Part shown: piece after piece, positions 53,183-62,403 of the stretch
Layout of the letters: the number at the start of each line of letters is the position of its first letter
Numbering within the stretch: the stretch's first letter is position 1
From: G963664225 sp964538065
GTDB lineage: Bacteria; Verrucomicrobiota; Verrucomicrobiia; Limisphaerales; UBA1319
Reading direction: 5' to 3'
Length of the DNA: 64,000 nucleotides
Assembly (NCBI GenBank): GCA_964538065.1
Contig: CAZIDG010000011.1
Coordinates: 6,604 to 70,603, forward strand
Position numbers and translations under genes: made by a program
Notes under the pieces: generated by a model
Databases searched by the model: none
The model's input: only the letters and a program-made list of their open reading frames with translations
Told to the model about the DNA's origin: nothing

Positions 53183-54283
53183 TTCGCGCTGCCAATTCAT
53201 CAAGGTGGACATGGCATGGTCTTCCTCGCAGGCCAGGAGCACCAATGCGGCGCGACTGGCAATGAAGGAGGCTTCCAAGCCCAGTTGCCCAGCCACCTCG
53301 TCACGACGCTTTCGCAGGGCTTCCAGCCTGTGTTTTTCGGCCTCTGTCATGCGCCGGCCATTGGTTCGAATGCGTGTCGGAAGACTTTGAGACGAAAGGG
53401 CCCATCCCGCATGGAATGCATTCAGCAATCCCTCGCGTCGGCGGGCGGTCAGGAAAGGAGGGATGCTGGACTTGACATCATCGAGCGTCGCAGCCTGCGC
53501 CATTTTCAACAACAAGTCATGGCTCAGGATGAAGAATGGCGGCTTATTCGAGTGGATGGCCTCCTTCTCGCGCCAGAGCCACAATTCCTTAAGCACACCC
53601 AAATGCCGCCGGGACAGCCGTTCTGAACCGGCCAGGCGCCAATCATTCTCTTCGTTGCGGTTACGGACAGCGGCACAGGTTTCCACCAGGCGCGCACATG
53701 TTTCCCGATGCCATGAGGCGCGATTCTTCTCGTTGAGCTGGCCGCGCAGAATGTCCGAAAGAGGTTTTAAATAACGCGTATCGTTCGAAGCATATACCAG
53801 CATCCGCGGTGTAAGCGGGCGGCGGCTCCAATCCGCCTTCTGGGGGCCTTTCTCGAGAGCAACTCCCAGGTACTGGCTCACCAGGTCCATCAAACTAAAC
53901 CTCTGAATGCCCAGGAAACGGGCTGCGAGCATGGTGTCAAAAATGGCGCGTGGACGGAAACCGTATGTTTTCGTCAGCAATCGCAGGTCATAATCGGCGC
54001 CGTGCAGGATGATTTCATGGGACCCAAGGATTTCCATCAAAGGTGTCATGTCCACACTGGTGAGGGGGTCGAACAACAAATCGCCCCCGTCATGACTCAC
54101 CTGCATCAAACACAGTTTCTCGGGATAGGAATGCAAGCTGTCGGCTTCTGTATCCACAGAAACCCACTCTGCCTGGCGCAAGGAAGGCAAGGCATCATTC
54201 AGCTTAGATTGCGCATCAATCACCAGTCCAATTAGCGGCATAGGACATAAAAACGAAAGCCAATTCTGCTTGGAACTTGCCAT
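53168..54283 (-). CDS. rnd: Ribonuclease D (3'-5' exonuclease with HRDC domain)
   Basis: The 371-aa enzyme trims the 3' ends of tRNA precursors and other RNAs. The DEDD-type exonuclease residues are visible in WVSVDTEADSLHSY, ILHGADYDLRLL and LVYASNDTRYLKPLSD. An HRDC-like helical part follows (about residues 205-290). The C-terminal residues converge with and overlap hisS by 15 bp. A second in-frame ATG at 54241 (MPLIGLVIDAQSKL) could be the true start. Confidence 0.9.
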   Translation of the reverse strand: MASSKQNWLSFLCPMPLIGLVIDAQSKLNDALPSLRQAEWVSVDTEADSLHSYPEKLCLMQVSHDGGDLLFDPLTSVDMTPLMEILGSHEIILHGADYDLRLLTKTYGFRPRAIFDTMLAARFLGIQRFSLMDLVSQYLGVALEKGPQKADWSRRPLTPRMLVYASNDTRYLKPLSDILRGQLNEKNRASWHRETCARLVETCAAVRNRNEENDWRLAGSERLSRRHLGVLKELWLWREKEAIHSNKPPFFILSHDLLLKMAQAATLDDVKSSIPPFLTARRREGLLNAFHAGWALSSQSLPTRIRTNGRRMTEAEKHRLEALRKRRDEVAGQLGLEASFIASRAALVLLACEEDHAMSTLMNWQRELLGV

Positions 54284-54315
54284 TTAACGTGGAACCCTCA
54301 CTCTTCATGGGAGTT

Positions 54316-55836
54316 ATGTCCACGCCTGTTCGAATCGATTTGTTACCGATGGGCACCTGCGTTGAGGTCACCCGAGGCACATCATTGAAGGAGGCGTTGT
54401 TCGCTCAGGGAGTCGAGTTTCCCTGCGGAGGGCATGGACGTTGCAGGGGGTGCAAGGTCAAGGTGGTTCACGGCCAGGCTCCCATCTCCACGGAACAAGC
54501 CGATTTGCTCTCGCCCGATGAAATAGCCGCCGGGTGGCGTCTGGCCTGTCAACTCGTTGCTGACCAGGACATGACGCTGGAGATTGCCCAGTGGGAAGCC
54601 GCCATTCTGGCAGACGACACCCCCTTGACCGCCATGCCACGTGAGGGTTTGGGGATTGCTGTGGATTTGGGCACCACCACCCTTGCCGCTCAACTCGTTG
54701 ATCTGGCCACGAGCCACGTTCTTGCCATCGCAACCGCTTTGAACCCCCAGGCATGCCATGGGGCGGATATTATGACGCGAGTTCAGCATGCACTTGCGGA
54801 ACAAGGCCGGCTCCAGCTCTTAACGTTAATTAGAAAGCAAATCGGTTCCATGATCGCCGATTTGCTGCAAAAGGCCGGCCAACCGGCCGATAAGCTCAAA
54901 GAGGTGGTGATTGTTGGCAACACCGTCATGCATCACCTGTTCTGCGATTGTTCCATTGCGCCGCTATCGGCCTATCCTTTTGAGACTCAGGAAGGAGGCT
55001 TAAAAACCTATACACCGGCCTCCCTTGGCTGGCCGTTGCCTGAGGCTGTAGCCATTCATTTTCTACCCTGCCTGGGGGGATTTGTTGGCAGTGATGTGTT
55101 GGCCGGCATTCTGGCCACGGGATTGCATCAAAGCCATGATATCCAGTGTCTCGTTGATTTGGGCACGAACGGGGAGATTGTTGTGGGTAATCGCACGCGG
55201 ATGCTGTGTGCCTCCACCGCCGCCGGGCCAGCCTTTGAGGGGGCACGCATCAGCATGGGAATGAGGGCAGTCACAGGCGCCATATCCGAAGTGAGGCTGG
55301 TTGACGGCTCGATGCAATGCACCGTGTTGGGCGGCGGGACCCCGCGTGGTCTGTGTGGCAGCGGTTTGGTGGACGCGGCACATGCGGGACTTCAAACTGG
55401 CGCCATCCAATCCAGCGGACGAATGCGCGACAAGACGACGCCCTTTATCGTACGCGCCCCGGTCCACGTCACCCAAGCGGATATCCGGGAACTTCAATTG
55501 GCCAAAGGCGCCATTGCCGCCGGGATCCGGATCCTGCTGGAGCAATTGGGCATGCGTGCTGAAGATGTCCAAAAAGTGTTCCTGGCAGGAGCGTTCGGCA
55601 ATTACATCAACCGGGAAAGTGCCCGTCGCATTGGCTTGCTGCCATTTCCAATCGATAGAGTGCTGCCGGCAGGCAACACCGCGCTGCTGGGGGCAAAAAT
55701 AGCACTTTTATCCGGGGCCAGAGGCAACCATGATTTCAGGTGGCTTGACCGAATCAGGCATGTATCCCTAAGCGCTCACGAGCACTTCCAGGAATTATTC
55801 GCCGATTCGATGAAATTTGGCGAAGCAGATGCATGA
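54316..55836 (+). CDS. RACo-like corrinoid-protein reductive activator (2Fe-2S + ASKHA domain)
   Basis: The 506-aa protein begins with a plant-type ferredoxin domain, with cysteines in EFPCGGHGRCRGCKVKV and a fourth in WRLACQLV. After a linker it has an ASKHA-fold (DUF4445) ATP-binding part with IAVDLGTTTLAAQLVDL, VVIVGNTVMHHLFC, VDLGTNGEIVVGN and VFLAGAFGNYINRESAR. These are the hallmarks of activators that reduce Co(II) corrinoid proteins at the cost of ATP, needed by corrinoid-dependent methyltransferases. The start at 54316 has a GGGAG ribosome site. No methyltransferase or corrinoid protein is nearby. Confidence 0.87.
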   Translation: MSTPVRIDLLPMGTCVEVTRGTSLKEALFAQGVEFPCGGHGRCRGCKVKVVHGQAPISTEQADLLSPDEIAAGWRLACQLVADQDMTLEIAQWEAAILADDTPLTAMPREGLGIAVDLGTTTLAAQLVDLATSHVLAIATALNPQACHGADIMTRVQHALAEQGRLQLLTLIRKQIGSMIADLLQKAGQPADKLKEVVIVGNTVMHHLFCDCSIAPLSAYPFETQEGGLKTYTPASLGWPLPEAVAIHFLPCLGGFVGSDVLAGILATGLHQSHDIQCLVDLGTNGEIVVGNRTRMLCASTAAGPAFEGARISMGMRAVTGAISEVRLVDGSMQCTVLGGGTPRGLCGSGLVDAAHAGLQTGAIQSSGRMRDKTTPFIVRAPVHVTQADIRELQLAKGAIAAGIRILLEQLGMRAEDVQKVFLAGAFGNYINRESARRIGLLPFPIDRVLPAGNTALLGAKIALLSGARGNHDFRWLDRIRHVSLSAHEHFQELFADSMKFGEADA

Positions 55837-55838
55837 CG

Positions 55839-56708
55839 TCACAGGGCCGGATCCACCCGTTGGAGCAGCACAGCCATCACAAACAAGATTGGAAAGAGGA
55901 TGCTGGCCATCTCCCCCGCCCCCAACGCCAGCCAATCCACCAGGATAATCCCGGCGACCAAACCTGCGCGAGCCAGACGGATGCTGGGTTGTGGACGGGT
56001 GAAAAAAAAGTATAAGCACCACGAAATCCAGGCGATCAAGGCCACAGAGAGCGACAAGGCGGCCCACCGGTAACCAGCGCCGTTGGCAAATCCTGCCAGA
56101 ACGATGGGGGCACACATCAAAATGACCGGAAACGGCTCACGCTGGACATGGACGACGCCCGCACGTCCGAAACAACCGACGCCAGCCATGTACATAGCGA
56201 CTGCAATCGCGGACCATACAGCCAAGCCACTGATTCCCCCCGGAGCAGCCGCCCCGGCAATGAGGTAAATGAAAAAGCGGGTTGTTGCCAACAATACAGG
56301 CGCAAGCGCAAGCAAATTATGGGTGAGATAATACAGGATGATGCTTGCCATCAATAAAATGGATAAAATGGCCAGCGACACGCCAAAGGCAGCCATAATT
56401 ATCGCCCCGACCATGAACCATCCCACTGCCATGAGCAACACGGTCTGCACCGCGATGGCTCCCGATGGAATGGGGCGCTGGCGGCGGCGTTGGGCATCCA
56501 CCGAGGCGTCACAGGCATGGTTGAGGCACATGCCACCGACATGGAAGCATGAAACGCCCGCGCATACAGCCACCAAATACTCCAGGGGCCCCCCACCACT
56601 CAAGAACCATGCCGCGAGGCAATTGGACCACACTGTGGGCAGAGTGGAGACGCGCGCCAATTGGAACAGCGTGCGCAACCATGTGAGAATGTTGAAGCCA
56701 CCGGTCAT
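55839..56708 (-). CDS. UbiA-family prenyltransferase
   Basis: The 289-aa protein has about eight hydrophobic segments. The first aspartate-rich motif region reads NHACDASVDAQRRRQRPIPSG, matching the family's NDxxDxxxD...RPIPSG pattern, with the first Asp replaced by His in NHACD. The second motif is not clear. The N-terminal segment RVSTLPTVWSNCLAAWFL is also typical. Members attach prenyl groups to aromatic or other acceptors in quinone, haem or lipid synthesis. The ATG at 56708 is preferred (AAGG upstream). It converges with the activator gene with only 2 bp between them. Confidence 0.8.
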   Translation of the reverse strand: MTGGFNILTWLRTLFQLARVSTLPTVWSNCLAAWFLSGGGPLEYLVAVCAGVSCFHVGGMCLNHACDASVDAQRRRQRPIPSGAIAVQTVLLMAVGWFMVGAIIMAAFGVSLAILSILLMASIILYYLTHNLLALAPVLLATTRFFIYLIAGAAAPGGISGLAVWSAIAVAMYMAGVGCFGRAGVVHVQREPFPVILMCAPIVLAGFANGAGYRWAALSLSVALIAWISWCLYFFFTRPQPSIRLARAGLVAGIILVDWLALGAGEMASILFPILFVMAVLLQRVDPAL

Positions 56709-56804
56709 ACCGTGCCTTGACCCATGATCATCCGGGCACCTTTCAAAAGTGCAAGTCATTTTGAACGATTGATATCTGCAACCTGTTTTTGTTATCCTGC
56801 TGAC

Positions 56805-57287
56805 ATGCGGCATAAAATCAGCTCCGGTCTATTAATGTATCGAGTGAAACATCACCAACTGGAGGTGTTTATTGCCCATCCTGGCGGACCCTTTTTTCAA
56901 TTCCGCAATGAGGATTGCTGGAGCATTCCCAAGGGTGAGGTGGAAGCCGGGGAAAGCTTGATTGAAGCGGCGCAGCGGGAATTTCAGGAGGAAGTGGGCA
57001 TTCCACCCCATGGGCCATACATGGAACTGGGCAATATTCGCCAAAAGAGCGGCAAAATGGTGTTCGCCTGGGCCTTTGAAGGGGACTATCCTGACAATCA
57101 ACCCATTCATAGCATCGATTTTGAGCTGGAATGGCCTCCGCTCTCCGGTCGTAAGCAGCGGTTTCCCGAAATCGACCGGGCAGGCTTTTTCACCATGGAT
57201 GAAGCCCTTCTGAAGCTTAAAATCGCCCAACACCCCTTCCTGACGCGGCTGGCGGAGCGTGTAAAAGACCAACTGGTGACGCCCTAG
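56805..57287 (+). CDS. NUDIX hydrolase
   Basis: The 160-aa enzyme carries a perfect Nudix box, GEVEAGESLIEAAQREFQEE followed by VGI, which matches GX5EX7REUXEEXGU. Other segments are KISSGLLMYRVKHHQLEVFI and EIDRAGFFTMDEALLKL. The set resembles the subgroup with DNA-repair/MutT-like or ADP-ribose activity, but the substrate is unknown. The ATG at 56805 begins the conserved part. It is divergent from the UbiA-type gene. Confidence 0.92.
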   Translation: MRHKISSGLLMYRVKHHQLEVFIAHPGGPFFQFRNEDCWSIPKGEVEAGESLIEAAQREFQEEVGIPPHGPYMELGNIRQKSGKMVFAWAFEGDYPDNQPIHSIDFELEWPPLSGRKQRFPEIDRAGFFTMDEALLKLKIAQHPFLTRLAERVKDQLVTP

Positions 57288-57392
57288 CCCATCCAATCCG
57301 CAGCGTGTTCGGGACCACGATGCAAAACCATGTCAAAATCATGTGGCATTGGTCCGGACTTCATGCTAAAGGGATTCGCAGTATATTGAGTT

Positions 57393-58250
57393 ATGGGCCT
57401 TTTTGGTGGTTCATCTTCTGACGAGAGTTCCCGCCCCACGGCGGGAGGCTCCTTTGGCCCTTTTCGCCTGCATGAGTTGATCAACAGTGGCGGAATGGCC
57501 GATTTGTGGCTGGCTAGCAACCAGAAGGAGGAGCCCTGTGCCTTGCGTTTAATGCATCGGCATCTGCGCTTTAATTTCACCGCGAAGCGGCGCTTTGTCC
57601 GCGGCTGTGAGATTTTGTCCAAGATACACAGCCATGAGCAGGTCATAAACTACTATAGCCATGGCAAAATCAATGGAACCCCTTATCTTCAAATGGAGTA
57701 CGTTGAGGGGGCCAACATGCGCGAATTATTCAACCGGAATGATCCGATCCTCGTGGATAAGGTCTGGAGCATACTGGAGGACATGGCCCTGGCGCTTGAA
57801 CATGTGCATGACAGCGGATTCATGCACCTGGATTACAAGCCAGAAAACCTGCTGCTGACCCGAAATGGCCAATTGAAGCTGGTTGATTTCGACCTGGCCA
57901 TGGAAAGACCAGCCAAGCCGAAGAAACTGTGGAAATATGCCGGCACTCCGGCCTACATGGCCCCCGAACAGCTCCTTCACATTGAAGTTGATCATCGAGC
58001 TGATATTTTCGCATGGGGCGTTGCGGCCTACGAACTGCTGACCCGCCGCCGTCCTTTTGTGGGTGATACAACAGAGGATGTTGTGCGCAAGCAGACGGAT
58101 CGCAGTCACGAATTTACGCCGCCTCGAGAACACAATCCCGACCTTTCGGTCGGCATGGAAAAAGTCATCGTCCGTTGTCTGGAGCACGATCCTGACAAAC
58201 GATATCAGGACATGAGCTTTTTATTGCATGATTTGAAAATGGCGCCCTAG
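57393..58250 (+). CDS. Ser/Thr protein kinase-like protein with altered catalytic residues
   Basis: The 285-aa protein is a single Hanks-type kinase domain with no membrane segment. Visible are the glycine loop INSGGMADLWLA, the catalytic loop HLDYKPENLL (Asp147), the metal-binding DFD (Asp165) and AGTPAYMAPEQ. The position of the ATP-anchoring lysine (VAIK in PknB) is Arg52 in CALRLM, and the helix C glutamate (usually RE) appears as Gly71 in VRGCEI. The salt-bridge pair is therefore missing while the catalytic loop remains. It may be a pseudokinase, or a kinase with another lysine in place. The substrate is unknown. Confidence 0.85.
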   Translation: MGLFGGSSSDESSRPTAGGSFGPFRLHELINSGGMADLWLASNQKEEPCALRLMHRHLRFNFTAKRRFVRGCEILSKIHSHEQVINYYSHGKINGTPYLQMEYVEGANMRELFNRNDPILVDKVWSILEDMALALEHVHDSGFMHLDYKPENLLLTRNGQLKLVDFDLAMERPAKPKKLWKYAGTPAYMAPEQLLHIEVDHRADIFAWGVAAYELLTRRRPFVGDTTEDVVRKQTDRSHEFTPPREHNPDLSVGMEKVIVRCLEHDPDKRYQDMSFLLHDLKMAP

Positions 58251-58393
58251 CCATCCTGCCCTGAACCAGGGCTGGGTGAAGCATCCTATTCCCCTGCGCC
58301 CCTGCGCCCCGGCGCCCGCTTGAGAGCACCAGCAGGTGGAGATCAGTCACCAGGCCGCGCCATTGCGTTTACTGGCTCACTGACCTGCAAAAG

Positions 58394-59326
58394 ATGAACG
58401 ACATGGAAGCCCTGTTTCGCGCATGTCCCGTATGCGGCCAGAATGGCAGCCGACCCCGGCTGCAAAAAGGCGCATTGGAGCTGGTGGTTTGCACCACATG
58501 CGGGATGGTCTATGCAAATCCGGTTCGCGCGGATCTGGCCAGCGGACAATACTATGACCGCATCGGACGACCCTTTTACCTATCCCCGGAGAAACTGGCA
58601 GGCGATTATGCCCCCGTGCGGTTTGAACGCGAATTGCGCCTTCTGAAGCGTTTCTGTTCCGGCGGCAGGATGCTGGATGTGGGGTGTTCCACCGGCGCCT
58701 TTTTATACCAACTGAATCAACAAGAGCCTGCTCGCTGGCAGGTCCAGGGAATCGACGTAGCCACGGCAGCACTTGATTACGCGGCCAGCCGTGGCGTGGC
58801 CGTCATTCGCGACTCGTTCCTGGAACACGATTTCAAGGATCTGCATTTTGATGCCATCACCTTCTGGGCGGTCATGGAGCACCTGTCCTCACCCAAGGCA
58901 TTTCTTGAGAAGGCAGTCGAAATTACTGCTGAAGGGGGGTATATCATCATCCTGGTTCCCAACATACGCTCGCTTGTTGTGCGATGTGTCGGGCGTCGAT
59001 ATCGTTACATCTACGAGGATCACGTCAACTATTTCGCCCCGGACACCCTAAAACGTTTCATCAGCCAATATGATGGCCTGAGGGTTGTGGAACAGGGTTC
59101 CATGCATTTCAACCCCATCGTTCTTGCACAGGATTTCAGAAGCACGGCAGACCGTGTGCCGGACGAAGACAGGGCGAGGCTGCTGAAAAAAACAACGGGG
59201 TACAAGCAGAGCACCTGGGCCAAACCCCTCCGTCCCCTATACCGCTGTCTGGAACAGATCCTGGGCCGGTTCAACCTGGCCGACAACATTTACATCGTGG
59301 CCCAAAAAAGAGGCAAACAGGCTTAA
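58394..59326 (+). CDS. Class I SAM-dependent methyltransferase with N-terminal zinc ribbon
   Basis: The 310-aa protein starts with a zinc ribbon of four cysteines (CPVCGQNG and CTTCGMVYANP). A Rossmann-like methyltransferase follows: SAM motif MLDVGCSTGAFLYQL, then VQGIDVATAALDYA and HFDAITFWAVMEHLSSPKAFL. This layout matches the methyltransferase type 12 family found in polysaccharide and secondary metabolite pathways. The substrate is unknown. Its end overlaps the convergent ABC permease gene by 4 bp. Confidence 0.88.
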   Translation: MNDMEALFRACPVCGQNGSRPRLQKGALELVVCTTCGMVYANPVRADLASGQYYDRIGRPFYLSPEKLAGDYAPVRFERELRLLKRFCSGGRMLDVGCSTGAFLYQLNQQEPARWQVQGIDVATAALDYAASRGVAVIRDSFLEHDFKDLHFDAITFWAVMEHLSSPKAFLEKAVEITAEGGYIIILVPNIRSLVVRCVGRRYRYIYEDHVNYFAPDTLKRFISQYDGLRVVEQGSMHFNPIVLAQDFRSTADRVPDEDRARLLKKTTGYKQSTWAKPLRPLYRCLEQILGRFNLADNIYIVAQKRGKQA

Positions 59327-60462
59327 TCGAGCGTTTTCTGGTAACGTTTCAGGCCAATCGTCAGCACAATGACGAGGAAGACAACAATGGGCCATAGATG
59401 AGGCCACGATTCCGTCCAGCCATTGCCCTTCAGCAAAACACCCCGCACAATTCTCAGAAAGTGTGTCAACGGCAATGCGGAACCGACCATCTGGGCCCAC
59501 TCCGGCATGCCACGGAATGGAAACATAAAACCGGATAGCAGGATGGAGGGCAGGAAGAAAAAGAACGACATCTGCATCGCCTGCAACTGGTTTTTTGCTA
59601 TGGTCGAAAAAGTGATTCCCACCGCAAGATTGGCAGCAATGAACACCAGGGCCATCACCATCAACAGGAGCGGATCCCCCATCAACGGCACACCGAAAAG
59701 ATACCGAGCCAGGAGCAGGATCATGGTGACCTGGATATACCCCACCATGATGTAGGGCACGATCTTGCCGGCCATGACTTCAAAAGGGCGAACCGGCGTG
59801 GCCAGCAGGTTTTCCATGGTCCCACGCTCGCGTTCCCGGGTGACCGCGAGGGCGGTGATGATCACCAGCGTCATCGTCAACACCACGCCCATGAGACCCG
59901 GCACAATGTTGTATTGCGTAATGATCTCCGGGTTATATTTGCGGTGAATGCGCAAATCCACAGGTCCTGGCGCCATCCTTAATTTTTGCAAAGGACCTGT
60001 GAGATCCCGCTGCAGCACATTATTTACCAGCGTATTCATGGCTGCGATGGCATTTCCCGTTGCCGCAGGATCGGTTGCATCCGCCTCCAGAAGGATGCGC
60101 GGCTGTTCCCCCCTCATCAATTTACGCGAAAAATCCTCGGGAATGTTGAACACAAACTGGACCTCACCACGATCCAGCAACGCTTGAACCTGGGCTTGAT
60201 GAGTGGCTTGAATCAGCACATCGAAATAACCGCTGTTCTTCAACCCTGCGACCAGCGTTCGGGAAAATGGGCTGTTGTCTGCACAAATGATCGCAGTCGG
60301 GAGGTGTTTGGGATCGGAGTTGATGGCGTATCCGAAGAGAATCAGCTGCATGATTGGAATGCCAATCATCATCCCAAACGTCAGGCGGTCCCGGCGCATC
60401 TGGATGAATTCCTTGATGACCATGGCCCAGAAACGGCGGAAAGAAAAGGCAAAGCGCTTCAT
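59323..60462 (-). CDS. ABC-2 type transporter permease
   Basis: The 379-aa permease has an N-terminal membrane segment (about 22-45, FGMMIGIPIMQLILFGYAI), a periplasmic domain to about residue 175 and five more segments toward the C-terminus, including GVVLTMTLVIITALAVTRERERGTMENLLATPV. It resembles YhhJ/YbhR-type permeases that work with HlyD-type fusion proteins in export. Its start overlaps the ATPase gene by 4 bp. It is the last gene of the tetR-hlyD-ATPase-permease unit. Confidence 0.92.
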   Translation of the reverse strand: MKRFAFSFRRFWAMVIKEFIQMRRDRLTFGMMIGIPIMQLILFGYAINSDPKHLPTAIICADNSPFSRTLVAGLKNSGYFDVLIQATHQAQVQALLDRGEVQFVFNIPEDFSRKLMRGEQPRILLEADATDPAATGNAIAAMNTLVNNVLQRDLTGPLQKLRMAPGPVDLRIHRKYNPEIITQYNIVPGLMGVVLTMTLVIITALAVTRERERGTMENLLATPVRPFEVMAGKIVPYIMVGYIQVTMILLLARYLFGVPLMGDPLLLMVMALVFIAANLAVGITFSTIAKNQLQAMQMSFFFFLPSILLSGFMFPFRGMPEWAQMVGSALPLTHFLRIVRGVLLKGNGWTESWPHLWPIVVFLVIVLTIGLKRYQKTLD

Positions 60463-61382
60463 GAGAAGTTGTCCCTGGCAGTTTCCATGAGGCTGATGAA
60501 AACGTCCTCCAACCCCGAATTGATAAGTTCCCAGCGATGCGCGCCCTTTTGGAATGGCTGGATGCTGGCATTGAGCAGGTCACGGTCACGTCCGGACACA
60601 TGAAGGGTATTGCCAAAAGCCACCACTTCATCGACCCCAGGCAGCACCCGCAACTGTTCTGCGAGTGGAAACAGGTTCTCCCCTGTGACGGACCATGTCG
60701 TCAAACCCGCGGCTGCGATGACCTCACGCACCGTGCCGCGGGTCAACAGATTGCCGTATGCGATATAGGCGAGGCGATGACAGCGCTCCGCCTCATCCAT
60801 ATAATGAGTGGTGATCATCACGGTCAGTCCGCCGGCGGCCAGACGATGTATCTCCTCCCAAAAATCGCGACGGGCCTTGGGATCGACTCCCGCGGTGGGT
60901 TCATCCAGGAGCAGCAGTTGGGGCCCATGGATGAGGCTGGCTGCCAGTGCCAGGCGCTGTTTCCAGCCCCCGGAAAGCACGCCGGCCAACTGACGCCGCC
61001 GCGCCGACAATCCCAATTGCTCCAGACTTCTTGCCACCGCCTTTGGGCGATCCTGCACTCCATAGATGCGCGCCACGAAGTCGAGATTCTCCTCAATGCT
61101 CAGGTCTTCATAGAAACTAAACTTCTGGGTCATGTACCCCACATGTTTTTTAATTTCGTATGACTGGGTCAGAATGTCGTAATTGAGGCATCGGCCGCGG
61201 CCTGCGTCCGGGATCAACAGGCCGCAGAGCATCCGCAAAAAGGTTGTTTTGCCGCTGCCATTGGGCCCCAGAAAGCCATAGATTTCACCCTGCCGCACCT
61301 GCATGGCAATATTGTTGACCACGTTGCGGTGGCCATACCGTTTGGTGATGCCTTCCACATCAATAACCAGATCGCCATTCAT
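60459..61382 (-). CDS. ABC transporter ATP-binding protein
   Basis: The 307-aa ATPase has Walker A GPNGSGKTTFLRML, Q-loop YMTQKFSFYEDLSIEENL, signature LSGGWKQRLALAASL and Walker B LLLLDEPTAGVDPKARRDFWEE. It is a single-domain export ATPase. The ATG at 61382 has a good ribosome site (AGGAGA at 8 bp); a GTG at 61388 is too close. It powers the adjacent permease. Confidence 0.94.
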   Translation of the reverse strand: MNGDLVIDVEGITKRYGHRNVVNNIAMQVRQGEIYGFLGPNGSGKTTFLRMLCGLLIPDAGRGRCLNYDILTQSYEIKKHVGYMTQKFSFYEDLSIEENLDFVARIYGVQDRPKAVARSLEQLGLSARRRQLAGVLSGGWKQRLALAASLIHGPQLLLLDEPTAGVDPKARRDFWEEIHRLAAGGLTVMITTHYMDEAERCHRLAYIAYGNLLTRGTVREVIAAAGLTTWSVTGENLFPLAEQLRVLPGVDEVVAFGNTLHVSGRDRDLLNASIQPFQKGAHRWELINSGLEDVFISLMETARDNFS

Positions 61383-61401
61383 AACCACGTCTCCTGCGGA
61401 G

Positions 61402-62403
61402 TCACAGAGTCACATCAACAGGCTGACCAGGGTGCAGGACAACTGGATCAGGCTGGTCAAAAAAGGCCTCGACCATGAACACCAATTTGGCCCGATTCTG
61501 ACTCGTATATAACACAGGCGGGGTATATTCAGCCTGGGGTGAGATATATCGGATGGTGGCCGCATACGCTTGTGCGGCACCATCAGGACGCACCCTGATC
61601 GACTGCCCTGTCTTGATTTCCCCAAGGCGCGTTTGAGATATGAAGAAACGCACCTTCACATGAGAGGGAGGCAGGAGGGCAACCACTGGAACTCCAGCGG
61701 GAACAAATTCACCGGGCCGGTAGAGGGTATCGAACACCAATCCGTTGGTCAGCGATGTCTGCTGTTTCTGGTCCACGCTCCACTGAGCCTTCGCCAGAGT
61801 GGCACTCACCGCGGCCACATCCGCCTCGGCGGCAACCACCTCATCCTGTCGTCCCCCCAGCCGGGCGGTCGCCAGATCGGACGTCCCCTGCTCCACCAGA
61901 CGCTGGTCACGTTCATAAGCTGACCGCATGCGATCGAATTCGGACTTGGAAAGGACGCCTTGAACGATCAGTTGTTCCCCCCGATGGAACTCGGCCTCGC
62001 TCAGTTTCAGGCTGGCCCTGGCCTGGTCCAGCCTGGCTTCCAAGGACGCGACCTCGGTGGGGCGCTGGCCCTTCTTGAGATTGGCCAGACGTGCCTGGGC
62101 TTGCGCGAGACGGTTGGAGGCCTCGTCACGCACCGCCAGATCGGCCTTATGCTCCAAAACGAACAAGGGCTGCCCTGCGGCTACCACATCCCCCTTCTTC
62201 ACGGGCAGGGACTGCAACTGGCCCGCCAAGGGCGCTGCAACATAAACAAATTCACCTTCGATATACCCCTGCAACTCCGGGGTCACTTTCCGCTGACAGC
62301 CCGACCATGCCAGCACCATGGCCAGGAGCGCCATGGACCACGAAAAGCCCGATGTGAACCCAGGCCAACACCGCACCGTTTTACTTCCCGCGAGTAGCTT
62401 CAT
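61402..62403 (-). CDS. HlyD-family membrane fusion protein (lipoprotein)
   Basis: The 333-aa periplasmic adaptor has a signal peptide ending in lipobox LAWSGC (Cys36). Biotinyl-lipoyl-like halves flank a coiled coil (about residues 75-205). Motifs include YVAAPLAGQLQSLPVKKGDVV and the HlyD barrel end HVKVRFFISQTRLGEIKTGQ. It should link the inner-membrane ABC pump to an outer-membrane channel, as YhiI/YbhG do. It overlaps the tetR gene by 23 bp, so the two are co-transcribed. Confidence 0.9.
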   Translation of the reverse strand: MKLLAGSKTVRCWPGFTSGFSWSMALLAMVLAWSGCQRKVTPELQGYIEGEFVYVAAPLAGQLQSLPVKKGDVVAAGQPLFVLEHKADLAVRDEASNRLAQAQARLANLKKGQRPTEVASLEARLDQARASLKLSEAEFHRGEQLIVQGVLSKSEFDRMRSAYERDQRLVEQGTSDLATARLGGRQDEVVAAEADVAAVSATLAKAQWSVDQKQQTSLTNGLVFDTLYRPGEFVPAGVPVVALLPPSHVKVRFFISQTRLGEIKTGQSIRVRPDGAAQAYAATIRYISPQAEYTPPVLYTSQNRAKLVFMVEAFFDQPDPVVLHPGQPVDVTL

